Part shown: positions 46,901-58,779 of the stretch, piece by piece | Layout: the number at the start of each line of letters is the position of its first letter | How positions within the stretch are numbered: position 1 is the first letter of the stretch | From: Lumbricus rubellus | Lineage: Eukaryota; Annelida; Clitellata; Crassiclitellata; Lumbricidae | Assembly: GCA_945859605.1 (NCBI GenBank) | Contig: OX243824.1 | Coordinates: 6,438,537-6,502,536, forward strand | DNA length: 64,000 bases | Reading direction: 5' to 3' | Translations under genes and position numbers: made by a program | The notes under the pieces: model-generated | The model's database searches: none | Seen by the model: only the letters and a program-made list of their open reading frames with translations | What the model was told of the DNA's origin: nothing

Positions 46901-49900
46901 CGCAAATTTATGGAAGTATGTAAATTTGTGGAAATTCGTGGATATATGCAAATTTATAGAAGCATGTAACTTTATGGATATAATTTATGTAAATTTATGG
47001 GAATATGTACATTTATGGAAATATGTAATTCTGTGGTAATATAAAAATATATTTGAAAATATAAGTTTATGGAAATCAGTAAGTGTATGAAAGTGTGTAA
47101 ATCTATGGATGTAAATTTATTTCTAGAACCTGTATCAGGTAAATGCAGTTTTAGATAGCTATTGAGCATGCAATATTTTTGCACATGAACATTTTTTTAT
47201 ATAGCACATGAAGCGTATACATAAACATTGAGCATACATGCACATAGATTTACTTTGTTGCAATTTCCTCGTTTGACAGAGGCATGACCGGAGAGGAGGT
47301 TCCGAAGAATTGGAGAGGGAGACTGAACATCACTTACAGACTTGGACCTGGCTTCACTCAACCCGATAGGTCAGACTCAGTTTCTTTGTAACATTTCTTT
47401 AGATCATCTGTATTGCGTTCAAAACCCCATGACCAACAGGCAATAGACAAAGCAGAATGGACCGAAGACATTTTGATGTTTCTCTCTTGTAAATTGATAT
47501 AAAGAAAGCTCGACCATCAGTGCTTAACCCTTTTACAATCAGCATGTACTAAAATGCATTGAAAACGTAAGCAGCTGGTCGTTAAAGGGTTAATGTAGGC
47601 AGCTTCCGGGGGCGGGACGAGTGCCCACCCCAGGAATGACATTACTACAGATAATTTCAGAGCTGATACTTTTACATTCATATTGTATTACATGAACAGT
47701 TTTACTATTATTATGATGAAAGTGTTGTGAACTAAAAGATTATCAAAGAAATAAACGACTCACTAAAAAGAGGTCATCACATTTTAAAGATCAGAATATA
47801 CTGCCGGGATTTGTATATTTAATTGAATTTTTAACATTTATAAAGACTAAAAAGGTTATCAGGAAAAAGTTACACAGACAAAGGGGCGAACAAAGCTGTC
47901 TGCCTTAGAGGTCAGTTGCCACACGTCTGAATGACCATTGTCCTACCTACCCCTTAAACCGGAATTCTCCACTAGATTAAACACTGCTTGACCATAAAAA
48001 CTGTTTGGAGAGAAGATCACGTGGTAACTGCCCTCTTCCACTAAAGTCCGAAGTGGTGAAGTCTTCAAATGATAGTTCAACCTATCACCGCTTCTCAGAA
48101 TTAGGGTTTATCTTCTGGGTGAAAGTTTACAAAGTAAATAAACTTGACCTTTTGTTTTCAGTGTCTTATCTGTGACATGAGTCTCACTGACTGAAATTAA
48201 ACCATTTAGACCAGATATATATATATATATATATATATTTATTGTCCGAAATTATGCAAGTCTTGGTCTGTTGGTCTAGTAGGCAAGCATGCATATATAC
48301 AAATTATATATACATGTATATATACAAAAATTATATATTTGAAATATTATATGCACATGTATACATAATATATGCATATAATTTATATATATATATATAA
48401 TTTATATATATATGATTACGTATATAACTATAATTTATATAGATTATAGTTGCTTGTTGTTTATGGTATCATGTCAAGGGAGAAGGAAGGGAATAAGGAA
48501 GGGAGGGAAATGGGTGAAGAGGGGATGGTCACCACCACAACCACTTTGCAGAACAAAATTACCGGTACATTGACATGGTAAGTCCTCAGTTGAAAAGCAC
48601 TTGTTGCTAGTAGCATTACTAAGCTGCAATATAACCCAATCCTGATCGGGTCTTTTTCTTTACGTTACAGCAGACTTTGCAGTTACTGTTACAATAATAT
48701 TGATTATTGATGGGCAATTGTGCATTGTTTGCAGATACATCCAGATGAACATCTCCACTCGTCCGTATCGTGCGACCATTCAGAACATCATTGGATTCAT
48801 CGAAGGCGCAATAGAACCAGGTCAGAGGTCACTCAGAACTAGGTCAGAGGTCACATAGAATCAGGTCAGAGGTCACTTAGAACCAGGTCAGAGGTCACAC
48901 AGAACTAGGTCAGAGGTCACATAGAACTAGGGCAGAGGTCACGTAGAACTAGGTCAGAGGTCACGTAGAACTAGGTCAGAGGTCACTTAAGTCTTGACAT
49001 GTAAGGAAGGGAGGCTGTAGCAAGTGCACATACATGCACAATATAATAGCAAAGGATAGAACTTGAGCAATAGAAGTCTTAACTCATGGTACAGAGAAGT
49101 CACAGTGGTCCATAGACTGGAGAGGATGACTAGCCGATACTGAGAGAGGAAAATCAGTGCAGCCGGTCGTTAGTTAATTGTTAATTAATTAATCAATTAA
49201 TTAACCACTTGTCTTAACTTTTAACCTGTTGATTGTGCTGCAAAAGGCGCTATATAAAAATTGTATTGTTATGCTGTTTGTTTGAAATTGTTTCAGATCG
49301 TTATGTGATGATTGGCAACCATCATGACGCCTGGGTTTTCGGTGCGGTTGATCCATCAAGCGGGACTGCTGTTATGCTTGAGTTGTCGAGGGCATATGCA
49401 AAACTTGTCTCTGAAGGTAGAAAATTGTAGAGCTGGTGCCAATTTCTGTCTGACTTTATTTGTTGTTTCTTTTTTCGGGCAGTTACTGAACTTCAAGTTA
49501 TGCTGCGAGATTACAGTACTTACTAGATTATTGGGGAAACACTAAATTTGTATTTTTATTTGTGACAGTTTCTATAGCATCGTTGGTAGCAAGCTACTTC
49601 TAGGATGCTTTGTATATACTGTCAGCATTCAGTGTTATAGTTAGACTGAAGGTGCAGTTTTAAATCTTTTACAGTTTGTGCCAGTGTAGGTTGTGTGGCT
49701 GCTGATTATAATAAAGTAAGGTATGATAAAAAAAAGATAAGAATATTCTTTATTTAATGGACCAATTGCTATCTGAGTTTTGGTGTACAGGCATGGTAAT
49801 AACATTATATAATTCAATAAATTGATTAAGACAGTCAAATGTTAATCTTTTACCCATTTGCCCCGAGAATATCCGCTGAAAACGGGCTTAAAATTTAAAA

Positions 49901-52900
49901 ATGAACGGGTAAAGGGTTAAATAAACACATTGTGCTAGATTCAGAAATAAAACATAAATTATGAATTTTATTTAGCACCTTAACATGGCTGAGATTAAAG
50001 AAAATGGTGTTTTGCATGTGTTCAAGAAATCTAAGACAGTAATTAATAATGTCTGTATGAAAATGACTCTTAAGTCTTAACGGCGATTTGCAAGTCTCCA
50101 GATATGGCAAAATCTTCATTTGGTTGATTGTTCTTCACCTGCGATTTCTTGGTTAATTTTTCTTGGGAATTTTTTACTGGGGTGACCCTCCCCAGCAGGA
50201 TGTCCATCCCTTTAGGGCCCCCTTTGTAGCCAATGCATGTATATTTTCTACTTTTGCTGTCATCTTGTTTTCTGGTTGCAATAAAGTGAATTGATTGATT
50301 GATTGATTTCGATAGGCTGGAGACCTCGACGTACAGTCGTGTTCTGTGCTTGGGGAGGAGAGGAGCAAGGAATTATCGGGACACGAGAATGGGTTGAGGT
50401 GGGTTGGGAAAAGAAATACCAGTTTGGTCTGCCTACTATAATGTTGTCATATATCGTTTAATTTTTGCTTAAGACCTTATATATCTCATTGAAGTTTTAA
50501 CTTTCTAAGTCCTCTGTGGACTTTTAAATGTTGAAAGATGTTTAACTTTGTATGAATAATACAATAGGTGGTAATATTAATGATGATGATGATGAAGATG
50601 ACGGACGATGATGATGATGAAAAGGACGATGATGATGAATAATGGAATGATGATGAATATAGTAGAATAATGATGATGAATAGTAGAATGATGATGATGA
50701 TAATGGTTGTGGTATTGTTAATTGTTGTTGTTGTTGCTGTTGGTGGTGGTGGTGGTGATAATGATGAATGTGATGATTATGATGACAAGAAGGACGATGA
50801 TGATGATGACAGCAGCGGTGGTGGTGGTGGTGGTGGTGGTGGTGGTGGTGGTGGTGGTGGTGGTGGTGGTGGTGGTGGTGGTGGTGGTGGTGGTGGTGGT
50901 GGTGGTGGTGGTGGTGGTGTGGTGAATAGTTTTAATTGTCGCAGGTTCAATTTTCTTTGTAATAAAGGATTTTATCTTATCTCTGATGTCGAAGGTTGTG
51001 GCAGTGGTTATGATGATGATGATGATAACTATGCTGATGATGGTGGCATATATCACTATGTTTTTTGTCATTTTTCAGAACTTTGGTCATCTGCTTGGGG
51101 ACAGAGCTGTGGCCTACTTAAACGTGGATTCTGCTGTTCAAGGTCGCAGCCTTTTTTTGGAATGTCGATATGAATACCTCAAAAACCTCAAAATACATTA
51201 CTGTTATAATTTAGTGTGTGTATGTTTTGTGTGTGTGTGTTTGCGCGTGTATGTGTGCGTGTGTGTGTATGTGTGTGTGTGTGTGTATTCGTGTGTGTGT
51301 GTTTATGCATGAACATGTAATCATAATCAACATTATTTAGCACTTTTCTGTTGAAGTATTGCTGTTTATTTTTAATTTAGTATTAACTGATCAATATGAC
51401 TTTTTAGCTGTTACCATTAATTCTCATTTGCTTCAAATATAAAAGGTTCCTCTTTTAATCTCCAGATGTTATTACGTCTACGCGAAAATATGAATTTCTT
51501 TGTGATTGTCTTGACTATTCCTTCTTCCTCCGTTTCTGCTCTTTCTTCTTCGATTTGTGTCCGTCTGTATAATTTGCTTCCTACCTTATTTCGTTCTTTC
51601 TTTCTACATTCGTTTGTTCATTTCTTTGTTTGTCGTATTGTTTGTTTGTAGGAAACTTTGCTTTGAGGGCCAGAGCTCTTCCTATGCTGAAACAAGTACT
51701 TTACGACGTTGCAAAAACGGTAAACGATTACTGACTAACTCTTACATATAAATGTTGCATATAGCCTATGGTGTAAACGTGTTATGTAGGCCTAATCATT
51801 TTTATAGCTTTTGTTTGCGGAGCAGACTTTTTGGATGCATGTGCTGCAGGCATACGAACTGTTGCACTTATGCATTACTTCCAAATTTGTTATAAAATTG
51901 AAATTTTGGGGGATTTCTATTTTTTTATCCCTGAGCAGTGCATTTTCGTACTGAGAATAATTTATTAGAGTGGCCGAACAAGGTCTGCTTTCGTTTACCT
52001 CAACTAGGCAGAGCCGTGCTTTCTTCGTGGTAGTCCCTCGACCTGGCATGGCCTCCCCTTCATGCTCCGCTCCCTTTCTAGAGCTACTTCTCAGGCATTC
52101 CTCTCTCTCATCCTATTTGATTTGACTGTGCTGGGGTTGGGATCGCCACTGAGTAGCCCCTTCAAGAGGTGCTATGCTGAATTATCCGAATGAATGAATT
52201 GAATGAATTGCGCCTCAGATTCACATTTCGGTGTAACCTTGCGCGCGTTATAAATTTATTTAATAATAATAATAATTATAATAATAATAATAATAAAAAT
52301 AATAATAATAGAATAACTTAGAATTTTTGCTTCCAGATTCCAAATCCGGACGTTGCTGAGCAGAATCAAGGCCGACGCACAGTCTACGACACCTGGTTGC
52401 GTCGATACCCGGAGAAGGACTGGAATAACAAACCCACCGGAAAACCGAGGCAAGATCTGAAATCTCTCTGACTAAATATTGCATCACAGATTGCTTGGCT
52501 ATGTAATCGATATTAAGTTTTAGACAGAAATGTAAATTTACTAAAATTTAGAATAATTTTAGATTCAGAGTTCTAAGGCTTTTGTATTCTTTTTGAATGA
52601 TTTAGCAATCTAATGATTAGAGTGTGATTAAAGTGAATGGAATTTATTTAACGCTTTAGCTTTTAGAGTGTACTAAAAACCAAATGGGAATCAATTCTAC
52701 ACATCATTTAAGTGTAAAATAAATTATGTTTAATCTGTGTTCATGCTGTAAGGAATGGTTTTTTGAGGTCTTCATATTGACATTCTTAAGACCAGAAAGA
52801 AACCCGTTGGTCTTTTTCTTGTACTTGAGGTGTTGGTTTTGAAATCCTGTGTTTCTGGTCATGATCTCCAACCATAATGCGGTTTTGGGCTTGGAATTTT

Positions 52901-54488
52901 TACCTTGCCTACAACACTGGTTGTGGGTTGTGGTTGTGGTTGTCAGATTTGAACTGGAATTAATAGCAATTTTTGAAGGTATAATTGCCTATATAACTGT
53001 AGTAGTATTAGTTGCGGTTTAACGTCACTGTGTTGTAACAAAGACCATTGGTGGCGTCCTCCTCATTTATCCAGGCTTGTGACTGGCACTGGCGGAGTGC
53101 AACCAGTGGCGAAGTTAATATAACTGTAGGATGGATATGCTGTGTAAATTGTTTTGAAGCTAAATATATAGCTTAAGTTCTAGGCAGTTATTTTTCTGTC
53201 TGTGTTTTAATTGCGTAGATTATTTAAGAATTCGAATGCTTCATTTGACAGAGTGCCGGTCCTTGCCTCAGGAAGTGACTTTGCTCCGTTTATCGGCAAA
53301 ATCGGAGTGACGTGTGCTGACCTACGTTTTCATTTCGACGAATATAGCGCTCTGCGCATTTCGTCGTATCCGCTGTACCACTCCGTCTACGAAACGTTCC
53401 ATCTTTTTCAGACTTACCTCGATCCCGAATTTAAAGTTTGTATTTTACTCAATGTGCATCCGTTGTATCCAAACACTTACTGCTCAAAGTATCTTTGTTT
53501 GTTTGTATGTGCACTTGTTATGGCGCCCCTTAACTCTCACTCAGAGGCGCTCCCGACTGCAGAGTGGACACTGCATCAGAGTTTCACGCCGAAGCGCTGA
53601 GCATTTGCGAGTGAAGGACTTGTTCAAGGTCCCTGCGCGGTGGCTTGAGGTGGATTCGAACCTGCAAGGCAACGAACGTACCCACTACACCACCACGCCC
53701 CACAAAGTATGTTAAGAAAAGGTACCACTGATGAGCTCTTGCGTACATGTAGAGCGCAACCATTGTGTCAACTCAGTTTATTTTCTAGTAGTGGTCAAGG
53801 CCATTAGAGTGTAGTTAGCACCATTGTAATGTGGCTGGCGCCATCATTGTCATTGCAATATCTCCAAACCTTCTAAAGCAGAGGTTCTCTACGTTTCTCC
53901 ACGCATGAGAAACCTAAACTTACAATCGAATTTGGCGACACACCATGCAATCATCTGGTTATTTAATAATCTCTTCCAATCTCCATTTCTTCCGCAGCTC
54001 ATATCTGAATATTTACTGTCTTAAACATGAAATATCTGTGAAGAGCGTGGACATAATTATAGATTATAAATCTATGAATAATTAATATTCAGTAAATAAT
54101 TAATATTCATAGGATAATTATTATTCATAAGGCAATTAATATTCATGGTATAATTAATATTCATAAGGCAATTAATATTCATAGAATAATTAATATTTAT
54201 AAGGTAATTAATATTCATAAGATAATTAATATTCATACACCTTGTCACCTTGTGCTGTCAGTTCGTTGAACTCTAGCGATCGACAAGGCCAGCCTTCTCC
54301 ATTGCTTTCTTTCTGATGTCGCTTCTCTTAGTTGTTCCAGATTCATTCCTGTTGTTTCTTGAACATCGTCCAACCACCTTTTCCTTGGTCGCTCTTGTTT
54401 TCTCCTTCCCTCACCCAGGGACGTCATTTCAGTTTTTTCCAGGGGGGGGGCAAAACTTAGCTAGCTTATGTTTCGTATTTAATCGATG

Positions 54489-54534
<46 letters not shown>

Positions 54535-54554
54535 TATGTTTCGTATTTAATCGA

Positions 54555-54615
<61 letters not shown>

Positions 54616-55162
54616 GTACATATGTACATATATAGGGGTGTGTGTGTGTGTGTGTGTGTGGGTGTGTGTGTAAAAACTGCAAGCAGCACAAGCCAGTGTT
54701 GCACGATGTCATGTCATGTCATGTCATGTCGCCATCGTCGCATCGCGACGGTTGGCTACATGAATGGACCTTTAATGCCCAGAGTCTTCTGTTCCTTGTC
54801 GCGCTCATTAAGTCAGAGCCTACAAGTCCTGTCCAGTTCAGGACGTTGTCGATCCAAGATATCCTCGGCCTTCCTCGTCCTCGGTTCCCCTCCACAAAAC
54901 CCGTCATGATGCTGCTTTCGATGCTACCGTTTTGTTGTCTCATGATATGACCAAAATATCGAAGTTTCCGAATTTTGGTGTGGGCCAATAGTTCTCTTGT
55001 GGCTCCCGCTGACACATACACCTGTTCATTGGTCATCATTTTAGTCCATGTCTGCATAATTATAAGCCTAACGACAGAACGCAACCGGTATACATTATAA
55101 AAAATGTACATTTATGCAATTGAAACAGTTCAGCTATCTCTCTCTATTTCTCTCTATTTTTC

Positions 55163-55235
<73 letters not shown>

Positions 55236-58200
55236 GTTATGCGCAGTTGGAGTTGTGTGTAGCCTACTTGCAATGTTTATCTAGTTCAATCAATCAATAT
55301 TTATATAGCGCCCTTCACCATCCATACTCATGCGACAAAAATAGAGTTGTTCTTACCATCACACCTTTATACAGCTCCTGGCGACTACCATGATTGGAAA
55401 CAAGCAGAAAAGCAGAACACTCTCATGACATTTAACAAGTTCACTTAGTCCTATTTGACATTCACTAAGAATCCTCTAGGTACTTCAATATCAGGTCTCG
55501 AAATGAACTGAGCTTGGTTCTGTGTCTAATTAACATACTATATAACTATTCTATGTGTCTCTTCCCACTCCCAAAGCTGACGCAGAACACTATTGACGCA
55601 TGTATATAAATATATATAGAGCCTATATAAATACATATCTATATAGGCCTATAATATACAATACCCTGGTACGTTATATATTCAGCTGTCTTAATCAATT
55701 TTCCTGTCCCCTAGCACTTAATTATTATTTAATGCGTGCAGTCTGAGTCGTCAAATCCTCCTTACCACCTCGATCTACTCCGGCTTTGGCATATCTGTCA
55801 ACGCCATCTGTTTTCGGTGGAATCGGCGCGTGGAGGGGGGCCGAAAATAAGGTGTCCACAATGCTTGATGACCTTCCATTATAGGATCAAAGTCAGCCTT
55901 TCGCCGCAAGTCAGGGCCGATGTACAGTAGTGACCTCGGTATAGATAGATCCTTTCATCATCAAAATTTACGGCCCTGGACCGAGATGCACAACGGAAGG
56001 TATAGGCTACCTAAGACGTAGACCTTCCTCCAAACGTAACTAGGTCAGGCGTAGTCGTTGGAATGTAGTGGTATGCATTAAGATAGAATTAGAAGGGAAT
56101 AACTAATCTACACATTCCTTGCACTCGACGATGCATGACGCTTGCTCTCCCCCCCAATTCAATAGGTTAGAGCTGAGCGCGCATGCGTGAAAGATATTTA
56201 TATGCGGTCGTTGCCAGCGTGGGGTGAACAGATCAAGACCTATAGACGGTCCACAGGGAAATCTCTACGGCCGTCTATTGTTCACGCGGTCCAGCAAAGT
56301 CGGCTGTCTATTGTTGACCTTCGGAGTAGCGGGCTTATACCTGCCTCCGAGTTCGCATAACGTTATACCTATCGTAATTCGCTAATCAGAAGCCATGCAT
56401 ACGGAAATTACCCACTACTCACGCATAGGCCACATTTACGCAAAGAGTATGAGTTATACCCTCTTGTGCATCTCGGTCCTGACTTCTACATTGTTGAATT
56501 CTATAGGACACCGTGATATAGATATGGGGTAATTAAGTTCCTCCCTTTCATCAGGATTTACGACTCTCATTTGAACATTGTTGACCACTATAGGGGTGCT
56601 CTGCCATTTTAGCTATTTTCCAACTTAGCACACGAGATCCTTTCAATCTCTTGGGAGGTTTCTATCACTTTAGGAGACCGCTCTGTGCAAAGTTCTGACA
56701 TCCAGAAATTACCAGATTACAGCACTGACCATGGATACATGTAGAAATTGGTCTTCTGCTGTCTTAGATTCCAAATGAAAAATAAAGATATCTTATTTTC
56801 ATCAAATGAGAAAATGCACTGATATACATATAAAAAATGGTTTTTCCGCCAAAATCAGGGGGGGGCAAATGCCTCCCCCCTGCCCCCCCCCCCCCAAATG
56901 ACGCCCCTGCCCTCACCGCATGCCAGCATCATATCTTTCTCCAAACCATTTGAACGCATAATATTCATAGGGTAATTAATATTCATAAGGTAATTAATAT
57001 TCATAAGGTAATTAATATTCATAAGGTAATTAATATTCATAAGGTAATTATCCATGATGCTGAAACAAACTAAGAATGTAGATCTATAAAACGTTGAATT
57101 GTTGTCATTATGTTGCACTTGGAGATATCAGCTTTTTACTGTAAATGTGACAGTTCTCAGCTGCTCTTGGTCAGTTCTGGGGTGAGCTTGCCCGGCGTCT
57201 GGCTGACCACACGATTCTGCCGATGGGGGTCAAGGACTATGGACTTGCCATTGCGGGCTACTTCAAACAGTTTCAACTTCGATACGGGGCAATTCTCAGC
57301 AACAATAGCATCAGTTTAGGTGAGTACATGCAAAGGGAGACTTTGCTTGGTAGTCTAGTTGTTACGGTGGTGGGCTGTTTATAGAGAGGGTGAGGTTCAA
57401 ATCTTCACCAGCCCTGAGCAGAATTTTGTATGCCACTGTACTGTATTTAGGAATTTTTAAAGTGCTGTTTGCAGTGCAGACCAATCAGATGTGCATGCCC
57501 CCAGTGCAAGAGACCCATGGAGTGATAAAGAAAAGATTTAGGAATTAGGAAAGCAACAGGACCTCCAGTCAGAATTGTTGAGTGATCTGAGGGAGAAAGT
57601 GAGGGAAGAAGACCTATGCCTAATGTGAATTTATTCTTTCATTCGTAACAAGGGTTTATGTAATGTCCCTTCAAGTCTCGGAGGCGATCCCGTGGGTCAA
57701 TATAAAAGAAGCAATGAAATCATGATCATAGTAAACTCCAACATTCAGATGTGCCTCTTAAAAGCTAAGAGCAGGGAACCAGCCTATATTTTAAGTTCAT
57801 TTATTATTTTATTGTATTCAACAGTACTGATCGTGCATTGGATTGGCTTCATCATCATCATCATCAATATCATAGGGCTCAATGCCCGTTAGAGTCCGAC
57901 GCCACTCTCTGTCTGAGTCTGTCTCGCGTCATGCTGCCCAGCCTCAACTTGTCCAGTCAGCAGGTCTGCTCCATACCATTAACATCTTGGAGCATCTAGA
58001 CTCTCTCCACCAGTCTGTCCTGACCGACCTGTGCATGTCTGCTTCACATCATGACACCTTGAAGCATCTGGGTAGCCATGTCACTTGTGTCATGGTTTTG
58101 GCGGATTACAATCGTCTTGGTTTTTTACTGCCAGAGTATCGCCACCCATCTGGCAAACCTTCCTCATTTTGTCCGGGCTTAGGACCGGCACAGGGACTTT

Positions 58201-58731
58201 GTTGGTTCCCTGTGGCAGAGGATGGATGCAGTTTAACGTCATGCCCAGGACAACTGCGTTGCATTAAGGTGAATTTTCGTTACTTGCTTAGATTATCTGC
58301 GAATCGCTGTGCACAATTTCTCACAAGCCTGCGAATCATTTGAGGAAAGACTCGGAAAAGCCAACATATCCAAGTATGTTGACATTTTTCACGTAGAATA
58401 TAACGACAACAATTAAATTGTTGATTTTTGACAACAATTAAATTGTTGATTTTTGATTATTTCTCTTTACCTGTCTCCGTATCTCGTCATTCTATTTGTC
58501 CATCTCTGATCTTTGAAGTTTAAAGTATAGGAATCATAATCGTAAATTTGTATAGCACCACTTCTAGGGAAACTACTCAGGTTTTTCAAAATGCTCACAA
58601 ATGCTTTGTTACAATAATCAATGTCTTGTTACATTATTCAATGTCTTGTTGAATTACACTGTGGACATCTTTGTATCGGGTGTGTGCTTGGGTGTTTATT
58701 ATGTAGCTTTTTGTTGCTTCTCAACACGCGT

Positions 58732-58779
<48 letters not shown>

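Larger units (their letters stand above)
54416..56909. mobile_element. Non-autonomous hAT element (2.49 kb) inside a LINE
   Basis: Inverted termini CAGGGACGTCATTT and CAGGGGCGTCATTT (13 of 14 matching), with identical 8-bp target duplications CCCTCACC at 54408-54415 and 56910-56917. The interior contains TA microsatellites (54489-54610), a second LINE tail and a GTCT microsatellite, but no transposase frame I can support. Confidence 0.9.
54241..56958 (-). mobile_element. RTE-type LINE fragment split by a hAT element
   Basis: The LINE tail lies at 54241-54415 ([20 protein letters not shown] on the minus strand) and its upstream stub at 56910-56958 (minus-strand [16 protein letters not shown]). 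It is the same RTE family as 34677 but a separate insertion, placed inside the 18-bp minisatellite. Confidence 0.85.

Noticed and set aside
50718..51173. Open frames rich in Gly, Val or Thr
   Set aside because: They are translations of a GGT/GAT microsatellite in different frames, inside an intron of copy B.
54429..54712. Tyr/Ile-rich open frames
   Set aside because: Translations of TA and TG microsatellites.
55736..55930. Small frame with a CPQC pair
   Set aside because: Only one cysteine pair, no second zinc pair, and it lies inside a non-autonomous hAT element.
57882..58343. 153-codon plus-strand open frame
   Set aside because: It crosses the border of a 400-bp insertion into intron and exon 15 sequence in another frame and shows no protein motif.
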